Shown one piece after another: positions 30,773-41,654 of a stretch of DNA of 64,000 bases. Both the position numbers and the translations under genes were made by a program. Numbering within the stretch: position 1 is the stretch's first letter; every line of letters starts with the position of its first letter. The notes under the pieces were generated by a model that made no database searches, was not told the DNA's origin, and worked only from the letters and a program-made list of their open reading frames with translations. The DNA is from Dendrolimus kikuchii. Taxonomy: Eukaryota; Arthropoda; Insecta; Lepidoptera; Lasiocampidae. The stretch covers positions 981,001 to 1,045,000 of the forward strand of contig CM034403.1 in NCBI GenBank assembly GCA_019925095.2. The letters are read 5' to 3'.

Positions 30773-31007
30773 ATAAATATATTAGTTTGTTTGCTTGAAC
30801 GCGCTAATCTCAGGAACTACTGATCTGATTTGGAAAAATCTTTCAGTGTTAGATAGCCCATTTATCGAGGAAGGCTATATGTTATATGTCATTACGCTAA
30901 GACCAATAGGAGCGGAGCACCAACGAAGAATGTTTCAAAATCGGGGGATTTTTTAACGTATTTTTTTTTAAACTATTCCACGTGGACGAAGTCGCGGGCA
31001 GAAGCTA
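30773..31007 (+). mobile_element. Helitron-like non-autonomous element
   Basis: Starts near TATTAGTTTGTTTGCTTG and ends with the imperfect hairpin region CACGTGGACGAAGTCGCG then GGCAGAAGCTAG and T at 31008. The middle carries AGCCCATTTATCGAGGAAGG, shared with 23650, 31716 and 54707. Confidence 0.6.
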
Positions 31008-31524
31008 GTACAACTATATGTCGTGTGTTGTTCGTATACTCATAAATTTTCCTTAAATCAAAGATTTTATTGTAACCCTCTATAGCATAGTAACTCTAGT
31101 AAACACATAAAAATACCTTTAAAACTACTTGCGTTGTGAAATTGATTTCAGAATTCACGCCGTGTTAGATAGGGGTTATCTTTATAACTATCAACGAGTA
31201 AATGAAATTAAACCTTATTATAATGCAATAAGAGATATATTTCTTTGTATTCTTGTACTCACGAGCTGGAAGAACTTCTTTATTGTATTTTACACGCGTC
31301 ATTAGTTCGTTTACTACAGACAGGAATAGTTTTGTATTTATGTAGAACAGTTTGTATGTATTATATACTAGCACGTACAAACGGCACTACGTTCGTGTTG
31401 CCGTGACGACGAGTTAGTGAAATGCAATGCTATATTCATCTATTCCACGAAAACTGCTTCATTTACCGAGATAAATAGGTACTATCTTAAATGTTGAACG
31501 GGGATAGAAGCTATTTTTATATTT
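31008..31524. other. unassigned AT-rich DNA
   Basis: No recognised feature. Confidence 0.4.
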
Positions 31525-31713
31525 TGTTACGAGTTAACGGGACTCGAATTAAAATGCCGTTACAATTATTATAGAGTTTATTACAACTGTACAAACACGT
31601 ATAACACAGATACAAATATAACCGAACACAACGAATCCAAACGTAATGCAGAAGGTCGTAATTGAACAAAACGCGCAAAATCCGTCACTATTAGATTCCC
31701 GAATGTACACACG
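31525..31713 (-). repeat. family C LTR, 3' half
   Basis: Reverse copy starting TGTTACGAGTTAACGGG on the plus strand, cut at 31713 where a Helitron-like fragment begins. Confidence 0.7.
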
Positions 31714-31715
31714 TT

Positions 31716-31828
31716 AGCATATAGCCTTTCTCGACAAATGGGCTATCTAACACTGAAAGAATTTTTCAAATTAGACCAATAGTTATTGAGATTAGCGCAT
31801 TCAAGCAAGCAAACAAACTTTACAGCTT
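31716..31828 (-). repeat. Helitron-like 5' part
   Basis: The minus strand reads from TATAAAGCTGTAAAG through CGCTAATCTCAATAAC to GGCTATATGC, matching the first 110 bp of 30773-31007. Confidence 0.55.
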
Positions 31829-32339
31829 TATACATGCAAAATGTTGTACAATGTATTGGCGCCAAAATGAGAAAACACAATGAACAATCATATAAAAATG
31901 ACACATTCCAAATGCAAATGTAATATTTTGTTTCTTTTTATTGTAACAGTATTTATGGCCAGACTAAGTATTTAATATTAAGCCTAGCGATTACACGTAG
32001 TTACAAAATCCTTTTAATAATGCATTATTATTTAATTCAAATTCAAGACGGACCATAAAAATGCCCCGGACATTTGGAGGGATTTCGTGAAGCCATGGGA
32101 AGGCCAACACGTAGAGGCCCCTTGTAAATGTGGCGTGACACTGACCGGCGATTATCCCTGTCTACACCATATAAAAATGGACCCAACGACAAGCCCCGGC
32201 CAGTGTAGGACTATTGTGGGAAATGAGGACAAAAAGTACCGGGTTATTGGGGTGAACTGCTAGAGCTACTTACTATATATATATACAAAAAAAAACCTAC
32301 AATTGAATTAAGAATCTGCCCCTTTTGGAAGTCGACTAA
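31829..32339. other. unassigned DNA
   Basis: A less AT-rich patch at 32050-32230 has no sustained open frame. Not recognised. Confidence 0.4.
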
Positions 32340-32440
32340 AAATAACGTAGATACATATCTATTACGTGAAGCAAAAACTTTGCACCGCTTCTTATGAAAA
32401 TTGCGCGGACAGAGAAGTATGAAATTACGCACACTTATCC
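32340..32440 (+). repeat. family D fragment
   Basis: Almost identical to the D part of the 640-bp array units (ATTACGTGAAGCAAAAAC to GAAATTACGCACAC). The Helitron-like start follows directly. Confidence 0.7.
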
Positions 32441-32756
32441 CTATTAATATTATAAATGCGAAAGTAACTCTGTCTGTCTGTCTGTTCCGTTTTCACGTAA
32501 AAACTACTGGACCGATTTGGCTGAAACTCAGTATATATATACTTTCGATGCCGAGAATGAACATAGGATACTTTTTATCCCGGAAAATGTTTGTTATCCT
32601 TTTATGGAAAGACTATTGGACCGATTGGGCTGATACTTGGTATATAAGTAGTTTGAATACCGAGGGTGGCCAAGGGATACTTTTCATCCCGGATACTGGG
32701 ATAGATTTTGGGATAGATTTATGTAAAGTTTATCCCGGAAACTAGGATAGGTTTTT

Positions 32757-33830
32757 TATTTGTGGTTTGCCATTTTCGTCATTTTGTTTATTTTGGTCAA
32801 TTTGGTCGTTTATATAGTTTTGGTAGTTTTGTTTGGCAGTTTTGGTAGTTGTGGTAGTATTGGTTGGTAGTTTTGCTATTTTCGGTAGTTTATGCTGATA
32901 GTTTTGGTAGCTGTAGTAGTTTTGGTAGTTATGGTAGTTTTGTTTTGTAGATTTGGTAGTTTCGGTAGATTTGGTAGTTGTGGTTTGTAGATTTGGTAGT
33001 TTTGGTAGTAGTGGTAGTATTGGTAGTTGTAGTAATTTTGGTTTGTAGATTTGGTGGTTATGGTAGTTTTGGTTGGTAGATTCGGTTATTTTGGTAGTTG
33101 TGGTAGTGTTGATACTTGCGGTAGTTTTGATAGTTGTGGTAGTTTTGGTAGTTGTAGTAGTTTTGGTAGTTGTGGTAGTTTGGTTAGTTGTGGTGATTTT
33201 GGTAGTTGTGGTAGTTTTGATTGGCAGATTTGGTAATTGTGGTAGTTTTGGTAGTTGTGATAGTTTTGATTGGTAGATTTGGTAATTGTGGTAGTTTTGG
33301 TAGGTGTGATAGTTTTGATTGGTAGATTTGGTAATTGTGGTAGTTTAGGTAGTTGTGGTAGTTTTGATTGGTGGATTTGATAGTTTGGGTAGATTTGGTA
33401 GTTGTGGTAGTTTTGGTAGTTGTGGTGGTTTTGGTTTGTAGATTTGGTAGTTGTGGTAGTTTTGGTAGTAGTGGTAGTATTGGTAGTTGTGGTAATTTTG
33501 GTTTGTAGATTTGGTAATTATGGTAGTTTTCGTTGGTAGATTTAGTAGATTCGGTAATTTTGGTAGTTGTGGTAGTTTTGTTACTTGTGGTGGTTTTGGT
33601 AGTTGTAGTAGTTTTGGTAGTTGTGGTAGTTTTGTTAGTTGTGGTAGTTTTTTTAGTTGTGGTGGTTTTGGTAGTTGTGGTAGTTTTGATTGGTAGATTT
33701 GGTAATTGAGGTAGTTTTGATTGGTAGATTTGGTAATTGTGGTAGTTGTGGTAGTTTTGGTTGGTAGATTCGGTAGTTTCGGCAGTTTTAGTTCGTTTGG
33801 TAGTTTTGGTCGTTTGTGTAGTTTACACAT
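32757..33830 (+). repeat. GT-rich minisatellite (TTTGGTAGT / TGTGGTAGT units)
   Basis: Imperfect 9-bp units TTTGGTAGT and TGTGGTAGT alternate over about 1.07 kb, with a higher-order variant carrying GATTGGTAGATTTGG. The plus strand has almost no C. Because the unit is 9 bp, all three frames stay open in parts, giving Gly/Ser/Cys/Phe-rich or Val-rich periodic peptides up to 67 codons and, on the other strand, a 161-codon Pro/Lys/Leu-rich frame (33345-33830). I take these as by-products, not genes. Confidence 0.9.
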
Positions 33831-34145
33831 TATTTATTTATATTTATTTATATAAATAAAACTAGAACGGGTTGAAATAGGGTATTAAAGTTTATATGGG
33901 GGACTAATCATTTATCAAGTTTATAGATATAAAAATTCACAATCTTTAAAAAAATGCGACTTTCGCTCGATCTGTCGATCTGTCTGTCTGAATACCGAAA
34001 ATGGACATAGATACTATTCATCCCCGTAGATCGGATAGTTTGCGATATAAAATGAAGTAAATCTTCCGAGGGCAAATAGCACCGACATAAAAATACAATG
34101 CAATATATCCTGTATTAACGCCTGCTCTTAAAACAAGACGTACGA

Positions 34146-34187
34146 ACTAGAGTTTGACGCGCGGCGGGGCCGCGCGGTAAACTCTAG
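34146..34187 (+). other. GC-rich hairpin before CTAG (Helitron 3' terminus)
   Basis: CTAGAGTTT at 34147-34155 pairs with AAACTCTAG at 34179-34187, and CGCGCGG pairs with CCGCGCG inside. The outer arm includes the terminal CTAG. Confidence 0.6.
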
Positions 34188-34189
34188 TA

Positions 34190-36751
34190 GTTTATATATA
34201 ATAGAAGGAGTGCCGAATGCTATTTTTTTTTAAATCATGCATAAAAAACATAAAATTAATAAAAAACCTCACACACTACCATGTATTTGACACACACACG
34301 CATATATACCATTACGAGCGAGGTGCCGACAAAAGTGGATTCACACCTGCATACCATAAAAACACACTTTATTACCTTTCCGCATTTGGACTTCCATTGT
34401 TTACTTTGTGTTTAAAATTTGTGATTAGAAAACAGCCCAATGTATATTGTAATCTTTTATGGCAGTCATTAGCCAGGTGTGTGCGTCGGACTGATTCTAG
34501 GAAAAGTAAATTAGATTAGGCTCCCATAGAGTAAATAATAACCATAAACAAAATTAAAATTAAATAATTAAAATTAACAAGTTGGCGGTTGACTAAATAA
34601 AACTTTAACAATACTCGTTGACACTTGACATCTTTGTCTTCCGTGATCACGGCCACTGAAAAGTGGCCAAAACGTCGGAAAAACCAAAATCAAATAAGAA
34701 TTACCGCGCTTAAAACCGTTAAAACGTAGTTTTATTATAGATACATATCTATTACGTGAAGCAAAAACTTTGCACCGCTTCTTATAAAAATTGCGCGGAC
34801 AGAGAAGTATGAAATTACGCACACTTATAGTTTATATATAATAGAGTGAGTGCCGAATGCTATTTTTTTTTTAAATCATGCATAAAAGACATAAAGTCAA
34901 TAAAAAAAACCTGACATACTACCATCTATTTGACACACACGCATATATACCGTTACGAGCAAGGTGCCGACAAAAGTGGATTCACACCTGCATACCATAA
35001 AAACACACTTTATTACCTTTCCGCATTTGGACTTCCTTTGTTTACTTTGTGTTTAAAATTTGTGATTAGAAAACAGCCCATTGTATATTGTAATCTCTTA
35101 TGGCAGTCATTAGCCAGGTGTGTGCGTCGGACTGATTCTAGGAAAAGTAAATTAGATTAGGCTCCCATAGAGTAAATAATAACCATAAACAAAATTAAAA
35201 TTAAATAATTAAAATTAACAAGTTGGCGGTTGACTAAATAAAACTTTAACAATACTCGTTGACACTTGACATCTTTGTCTTCCGTGATCACGGCCACTGA
35301 AAAGTGGCCAAAACGTCGGAAAAACCAAAATCAAATAAGAATTACCGCGCTTAAAACCGTTAAAACGTAGTTTTATTATAGATACATATCTATTACGTGA
35401 AGCAAAAACTTTGCACCGCTTCTTATAAAAATTGCGCGGACAGAGAAGTATGAAATTACGCACACTTATAGTTTATATATAATAGAGTGAGTGCCGAATG
35501 CTATTTTTTTTTAAATCATGCATAAAAGACATAAAGTCAATAAAAAAAACCTGACATACTACCATCTATTTGACACACACGCATATATACCGTTACGAGC
35601 AAGGTGCCGACAAAAGTGGATTCACACCTGCATACCATAAAAACATACTTTATTACCTTTCCGCATTTGGACTTCTTTTGTTTACTTTGTGTTTAAAATT
35701 TGTTATTAGAAAACAGCCCATTGTGTAATGTAATCTTTTATGGCAGTCATTAGCCAGGTGTGTGCGTCGGACTGATTCTAGGAAAAGTAAATTAGATTAG
35801 GCTCCCATAGAGTAAATAATAACCATAAACAAAATTAAAATTAAATAATTAAAATTAACAAGTTGGCGGTTGACTAAATAAAACTTTAACAATACTCGTT
35901 GACACTTGACATCTTTGTCTTCCGTGATCACGGCCACTGAAAAGTGGCTAAAACGTCGGAAAAACCAAAATCAAATAAGAATTACCGCGCTTAAAACCGT
36001 TAAAACGTAGTTTTATTATAGATACATATCTATTACGTGAAGCAAAAACTTTGCACCGCTTCTTATGAAAATTGCGCGGACAGAGAAGTATGAAATTACG
36101 CACACTTATAGTTTATATATAATAGAAGGAGTGCCGAATGCTAATTTTTTTTTAAATCATGCATAAAAAACATAAAATTAATAAAAAAAACCTCACACAC
36201 TACCATGTATTTGACACACACGCATATATACCGTTACGAGCGAGGTGCCGACAAAAGTGGATTCACACCTGCATACCATAAAAACACACTTTATTACCTT
36301 TCCGCATTTGGACTTCCATTGTTTACTTTGTGTTTAAAATTTGTGATTAGAAAACAGCCCAATGTATATTGTAATCTTTTATGGCAGTCATTAGCCAGGT
36401 GTGTGCGTCGGACTGATTCTAGGAAAAGTAAATTAGATTAGGCTCCCATAGAGTAAATAATAACCATAAACAAAATTAAAATTAAATAATTAAAATTAAC
36501 AAGTTGGCGGTTGACTAAATAAAACTTTAACAATACTCGTTGACACTTGACATCTTTGTCTTCCGTGATCACGGCCACTGAAAAGTGGCCAAAACGTCGG
36601 AAAAACCAAAATCAAATAAGAATTACCGCGCTTAAAACCGTTAAAACGTAGTTTTATTATAGATACATATCTATTACGTGAAGCAAAAACTTTGCACCGC
36701 TTCTTATAAAAATTGCGCGGACAGAGAAGTATGAAATTACGCACACTTATA
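34190..36751 (+). repeat. composite tandem array, four units of about 640 bp
   Basis: Unit starts (GTTTATATATAATAG) are at 34190, 34830, 35471 and 36111, with a fifth start at 36752. Each unit is: 3' half of family D, the first about 200 bp of a family C LTR, a Penelope 3' end of about 230 bp, and the 5' part of family D. By eye the units are nearly identical; small differences (for example ATAGAAGG versus ATAGAGTG) suggest a two-unit higher order, as units 1 and 4 share one variant and 2, 3 and 5 the other. Confidence 0.9.
34507..34737 (-). repeat. Penelope 3' end within array unit 1
   Basis: Same sequence as 17000-17230 read in the same direction, with the hairpin GGCCACTGAAAAGTGGCC. The matching parts of the next units start at about 35149, 35789 and 36430. 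Confidence 0.65.
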
Positions 36752-37347
36752 GTTTATATATAATAGAGTGAGTGCCGAATGCTATTTTTTTTTTAAATCA
36801 TGCATAAAAGACATAAAGTCAATAAAAAAAACCTGACATACTACCATCTATTTGACACACACGCATATATACCGTTACGAGCAAGGTGCCGACAAAAGTG
36901 GATTCACACCTGCATACCATAAAAACATACTTTATTACCTTTCCGCATTTGGACTTCCATTGTTTACTTTGTGTTTAAAATTTGTGATTAGAAAACAGCC
37001 CATTGTATATTGTAATCTTTTATGGCAGTCATTAGCCAGGTGTGTGTCGGACTGATTCTAGGAAATTCGGTCCACGCGGTCGGGCAGACATATTGTATCG
37101 GGTCAGTATAAAGCAATGGCGCAATGGAGAGATCGGCAGTCGAGCGATAACCAGCCGCGAGTCAAGACTTGTGTACATTCGGTAATCTATTTAGTGATGG
37201 ACTTTGCGCGTGTTATTGAATCGTGCATTACGTTTGTACTGGTTGTGTTCAGTTATATTTGTACCTGTGCTATACGTGTTTGTATAGTTCTAATAAATTC
37301 TATAGTAATACCAACGGCATTTTAATTCGAGTCCTGTAACTCGTAAC
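36752..37347 (+). repeat. array end: family D half plus complete family C LTR
   Basis: The fifth unit continues past the point where the others switch to Penelope sequence and runs through the whole LTR (about 36873-37347), with TATA-like CAGTATAAAGCAATGG, TCTAATAAATTC and the terminal CTCGTAACA. It shows the parental structure: an LTR inserted in family D. Confidence 0.75.
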
Positions 37348-37434
37348 AATACATACAAAAAAAAACATACAATTGAATTAAGAATCTCCTACTTTTGGAA
37401 ATAGACTAAAAAGGAGGTAGATACATTATCTATG

Positions 37435-37503
37435 TATTAATACGTGAACCAAAAACTCTGCACCCCTTTTTATGAAAATTGAGTGGACGGAGGAGTGTGA
37501 AAT
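37435..37503 (+). repeat. family D 5' part
   Basis: TAATACGTGAACCAAAAAC to GTGAAATTACGC; the D body is interrupted by the Helitron-like element that follows. Confidence 0.6.
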
Positions 37504-37776
37504 TACGCAATATAGTGATATATAAAAATGAATGTCTGTCTGTATGTCCTTTATAGAATCGTAAACTATACATCAGATTTTGATGAAATTGTGTGTTTGA
37601 GTGGGTTCCCGGATGGTTTATATTCACAATTAGAACCGATAGGTGGCGCTGAGATCGGGTTCTAGAATCCTCCTAATCATCTGGGCCGATTTTGGTGATT
37701 TTGTTTTTGTATCATGAAACAAAGTCTTTTAGGAATTCAGACAATATGGCGGTACGAAGTTCGCCGGGTCAGCTAG
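37504..37776 (+). mobile_element. Helitron-like non-autonomous element
   Basis: The 3' end has the hairpin-forming GGCGGTACGAAGTTCGCC followed by GGGTCAGCTAG and T at 37777. The body (TAGGTGGCGCTGAGATCGGG, TTCTAGAATCC) recurs in reverse at 63700-63860. It sits inside family D, whose 3' half resumes at 37777. Confidence 0.6.
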
Positions 37777-37905
37777 TAGTTTATATAGGAGTGCAAAATA
37801 CTAATATTTTTTTTAATTATGCATAAAAAAATTTAAATCAATAAAAAAAACATTACACACACTACGACGTGTTTGACACACACATGCATATATACTTTTT
37901 GGTTT
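37777..37905 (+). repeat. family D 3' half, without LTR
   Basis: TAGTTTATATAGGAGTGC to TGACACACACATGCATATATAC, then other sequence. In the array this point is where the family C LTR starts, so this is a useful empty-site comparison. Confidence 0.65.
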
Positions 37906-38120
37906 ATTGTTAAAGTCAAATAAACAGTGTAGCCTTGGCGAAATCTGTGATTATAGAAGTATAGTCTTTGACAAGAGAACCTTAATAATATTCAAACTTA
38001 TGATTTAAATCAATTATTATGGTCGAATTTCCACCACGGGCGACTAATATATCTAAATAGTTGTATAGAAAAAGAGTATGCAACAGTATCATATATCATA
38101 TCATATATCGTATCATGTAT

Positions 38121-38444
38121 TATCCGTGCAGGAACGGAGAAAGAATACAACTTCCTGCGGCCCGGCGGCCTGTCGTAAGAGGCGACTAAACAACCCCCAG
38201 CCAGGTGGTAGGGCATATGCCCGACTAGATGGCTACCACCCCTGGTCTAGAGCATGCCGCCATAACAACCTTGAGTTGTGTTCCGGCATTAGTGACCAGG
38301 TTCCAGACTCACTTAAGAGAGACCAGCAGCGCATTTGTAGCACCTTTGGTGTTGCGAGTGTCCATGGGCGATGGTAACCGCTTTCCCTCCAGTAGGCCGT
38401 CTGCCTGTCTGCTGAACTCCTGCAATAAAAAAAAAAAAAAAAAT
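38121..38444 (+). repeat. family B, full-length class
   Basis: Starts TATCCGTGCAGG and ends GCAATA plus an A-run of about 19. A TATCATATATC tandem lies just upstream (38087-38119). Confidence 0.85.
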
Positions 38445-38484
38445 CATTATCGATGTTTCACGTAACCAGTACGAGCACTTTGAT

Positions 38485-38773
38485 CAGAGGCGGTTCTAGA
38501 AATATGACGCCTGTAGGCTATTCAATTTTTACCTCCCCTACCGATAAATCGATACCCTAATCCACAATCATATTAATTAGATCATTTTTTTGTCAATGAA
38601 ATTGTAACTTTATGATTTGCGTACTATAGTCTTGAATTAGACCTCCTTTTCACCGTAGTTTGAAGATTGTGTAAGACATAATATATAAAAAAATTGGCCC
38701 CAAATTTGCCGCCCCTCCAAAATCTGCCGCCCTAGGCTCCAGCCTACTCAGCCTGTTGGTAAATACACCACTG
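38485..38773 (+). mobile_element. hAT-type MITE with 8-bp target duplication
   Basis: Ends CAGAGGCGGTTCTAG and, in reverse, CAGTGGTGTATTTACC. The 8-bp ACTTTGAT flanks it at 38477-38484 and 38774-38781. CAG-type ends plus an 8-bp duplication point to hAT. No frame inside, so non-autonomous (289 bp). Confidence 0.8.
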
Positions 38774-38835
38774 ACTTTGATAGAGGCCAGATGTGGCCTT
38801 ATAAAACGGCTCAGCTATAAGCCACTTTTTTTATT

Positions 38836-39149
38836 TATTTTTTTTATTGCAGGAGTTCAGCAGACAGGCAGACGGCCCACTTAATGAAAAGTGGTTACCA
38901 TCGCCTATGGACATTTGCAACAGCAAAGGTGCTACAAATGCGCTGCTGCTCTCTTAAGGGAGACTGGAACCTGATTACTAATGCCGGAACACAACTCAAG
39001 GTTGTTATGGCGACATACTTTAGACCAGGGGTGGTAGCCATCCAGTCGGGCAAATACCACCTGGCTGTGGGCTGTTTTGTCGCCTCTTACGACAGGCCGC
39101 CCCAACGCAGGAAATTGTATTCTTTCTCCGTTCCTGCACGGATAAAAAC
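38836..39149 (-). repeat. family B, full-length class
   Basis: 5' end at 39149 (TTTATCCGTGCAGG on minus strand). A 9-bp gap (AAATACCACCTGG) removes part of GCCCTACCACC. Confidence 0.85.
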
Positions 39150-39485
39150 CACTTCCTAAAGCTACAATGTTCTTAGACATTTTTAAAACAGAATTAATAT
39201 TCTTGGCATTCACAAATCTGTAAATAAGCAACTTGAATGGGGATACGGGCCGGCCTTTGTATCTCATTGGGCATTCACGCTACGCCGCTTGTGGGGTGAG
39301 CACGCTTATCATGAGATGTCACCGACACTCATCCCGGAGCAAAAAAATGTTTTTTTGACATTTGAATCGTACTCGCGATGAGTAATGATCGGATACCCAT
39401 TGTTGGGACTTAAGGGTGCCGGTGTATTTTTTTAAGATTTTTAAAATAAATTTTGCGATTTATTCGAGGATGCTTGAAATATTCA
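39150..39485. other. unassigned DNA
   Basis: A patch at 39240-39330 (GGCCGGCCTTTGTATCTC, GAGATGTCACCGACACTC) looks like decayed element sequence but was not recognised. Confidence 0.35.
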
Positions 39486-39791
39486 TACTTACATAACTTC
39501 ACGCCAGTTCCCTTGCGGGGTAGGCACGAACAACAGAGCGCCATTCAGGCTTATTCTTACACAGCTCACTTGCTTCTTCGACATTCATAGCTCTTGTCAT
39601 GCACGCTCGTCTGTTCTTAAGGCTCCTGACATCACCTTCTGCTAGTACACGATCAATTTGATCATGGAAGGTGTGTCGTGGCCTTCCACGACTTCTGCAT
39701 TGTATATCTGTTTAGTCATTCTTTCATCATGCATTCTTTCCACATGCCCGAACCACCGGAGCATTCCTTTCCTTACCTTCACCCCGACCCC
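39486..39791 (-). repeat. family A LINE 3' end with internal deletion
   Basis: The minus-strand frame runs VKVRKGMLRWFGHVERM to QIYNAEV, then a deletion removes the DGCRS codons and shifts the frame. Tail at 39486-39495 is short. Confidence 0.75.
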
Positions 39792-40242
39792 GTATTTCTT
39801 GAAATATTCAAGATGTATAATTATAACTAGTACTGCAGAGTAATTGTGATATACAGACTGATGTACGAAGAATAAATGTAGCATGGCTAAAGTGGGGACA
39901 GGTAACCGGTGTGACTTACGACAAACTAATTCCACTGAAACTAAAAGGTCAAATATATAAATCTGTGATACGACCAGTCATGCTATACGGGTCCGAATGT
40001 TGGGCCACTAAAGTGATAAACCACAGACGTCTTGACTCAGCTGAGATGAGAATGTTGAGACGGATGTGTGGTGTTACAAGAATGGATAAGGTGAGAAATG
40101 AGTACACAAGGGGATCTTTGAAAGTTGCACCCGTGACTGAAAAGTTGAGAGGAAGAAGAGTAAGTTGGTATGGGCATATAATGAGGAGGGATAAAAGTCA
40201 CGTCACAAAAATAATGTTAAACTACAAGATGGATGGAGTCTG

Positions 40243-40560
40243 TGATACCCTAATCCACAATCATATTAATTAGATCATTTTTTTGTCAATGAAATTGTAA
40301 CTTTATGATTTGCGTACTATAGTCTTGAATTAGACCTCCTTTTCACCGTAGTTTGAAGATTGTGTAAGACATAATATATAAAAAAATTGGCCCCAAATTT
40401 GCCGCCCCTCCAAAATCTGCCGCCCTAGGCTCCAGCCTACTCAGCCTGTTGGTAAATACACCACTGACTTTGATAGAGGCCAGATGTGGCCTTATAAAAC
40501 GGCTCAGCTATAAGCCACTTTTTTTATTTATTTTTTTTATTGCAGGAGTTCAGCAGACAG
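40243..40560 (+). repeat. direct duplicate of 38551-38868
   Basis: From GATACCCTAATCCACAATC through the right part of the hAT MITE, its ACTTTGATAG flank and the start of a family B copy, this is identical to the 38.5-kb locus as far as I can read. Past that, the two family B bodies differ at many positions. Confidence 0.85.
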
Positions 40561-40842
40561 GCAGACGGCCCACTTGATGGAAAGCGGTTACCATCGCCTA
40601 TGGACATTTGCAACACCAAAGGTGCTACAAATGCGCTGCTGCTCTCTTAAGGGAGACTGGAACCTGGTCACTAATGTCGGAACACAACACAAGGTTGTTA
40701 TGGCGGCATACTCTAGATCAGGGGTGGTCGCCATCCAGTCGAGCAAATACCCACCACCTGGCTGTGAGTTGTTTAGTCGCCTTTTACGACAAGCCGCCGG
40801 GCCGCAGGAAATTGTATTCTTTCTCCGTTCCTGCACGGATAT
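40531..40842 (-). repeat. family B, full-length class
   Basis: 5' end TATCCGTGCAGG at 40842. It differs from the copy at 38836-39149 by many substitutions although their outer 3' flanks are identical. Confidence 0.85.
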
Positions 40843-41087
40843 GATGATTTGTGGTGTGACAGAAGATGTATGTCAGAATAGAGGAGTGTGGAAGGAAAAG
40901 ACATATTGAGCCGACCCCAATTAATTGGGATATTGTGAAAGAAAATACAGAGAGCTAATTATATAATTAATGACGGATCAGTCGTCGAAAATCAACATCT
41001 TTTTTTAAAATATCATCGTTATTGAGATGCTTTCGTCAAAAACTTTAATAGTTGGCAACATTTAAAATGAAAAACCCCAGTTTCTAT

Positions 41088-41395
41088 GCGTGCAGAAACG
41101 TAGAAAGAATACAATTTCCTACGGCCGGGCGGCCTGTCGTAGGGGGCGACAAAACAACCCACAGCCAAGTGGGAGGGGATTTACCCGACTGGATGGCTAC
41201 CACCCCTGGTCTAGAATATGCCGTCATAACAACCTTGAGTTGTGTTTCGGCATCCGTGGCCAGGTTCCAATCTCCCTTAAGAGAGCAGCAGCGCATTTGT
41301 AGCACCTTTGGTGTAGCAAATGTCCATAGGCGATGGTGACTGCTTTCCATGAAGTGGGCTATCTACCTGTCTGCTGAACTCCTGAAATAAAAATA
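41088..41395 (+). repeat. family B, full-length class, variant
   Basis: 5' end reads ATGCGTGCAGAAACGTAG, diverged from consensus; tail CTGAAATAAAAATAAA. Confidence 0.8.
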
Positions 41396-41398
41396 AAT

Positions 41399-41490
41399 AC
41401 GTTTGAACGGTTTTGAGCGCGGTAATTAATTTGATTTTTATTATTCCGACGTTTCGGCCACTTTTTAGTAAAACGTAGTTTTATTTTAAA
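41399..41490 (-). repeat. Penelope 3' end fragment
   Basis: Minus strand includes CGAAACGTCGGAATAAT and CCGCGCTCAAAACCG. The hairpin is lost; the sequence jumps to ACGTAGTTTTATTTT at the right. Confidence 0.5.
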
Positions 41491-41654
41491 CATTAATATT
41501 TTGAGTTAATTAAAGCTTATTAATTAGCTATTAGTTACAATATTACTTATAACTGCAAAAACTTATAGATACGACTCGCACTTCAATACATTTTTGTTGA
41601 TAATTATATGACATATGTCACGTCACTATTGTAATATGTCAAACGAGTTACGTA

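Larger units (their letters stand above)
32445..34187 (+). mobile_element. Helitron-like element with internal GT-rich minisatellite
   Basis: The left end is TCCCTATTAATATTATAAATG with (TCTG)n, a Helitron-like start also present in reverse at 63474-63558. The right end is a strong GC hairpin (34153-34178 region) followed by GTAAACTCTAG and T at 34188. Between them lies the 1.07-kb minisatellite. Whether both ends belong to one element is an inference from order and orientation. Confidence 0.45.
39903..40945 (+). pseudogene. LINE RT C-terminal fragment (RTE-like), interrupted
   Basis: The plus strand reads YKSVIRPVMLYGSECWATK, DSAEMRMLRRMCGVTRMDKV, KLRGRRVSWYGHIMRRDKS up to MDG, then a foreign block (40238-40842), then MMICGVTEDVCQNRGVW. 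Comparison with 7960-8010 shows that about 50 bp of the LINE (the RPKKRW region) were lost at the block. Confidence 0.7.

Noticed and set aside
33051..33276. Glycine/serine/cysteine-rich small protein gene
   Set aside because: The frame is produced by a 9-bp tandem repeat; neighbouring frames are open in the same way, so there is no sign of selection for a protein.
32757..33830. CRISPR array
   Set aside because: The units are 9-bp imperfect repeats without unique spacers, in a eukaryotic transposon context.
34574..36744. Repeated 82-codon minus-strand protein in the tandem array
   Set aside because: It lies across the Penelope-D junction and is repeated only because the array is; no domain was seen.
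38551..40842. 3' transduction by family B
   Set aside because: The duplicated flank has no second poly(A) at its far end, and the two family B bodies differ, so a single retrotransposition with flank is not supported.
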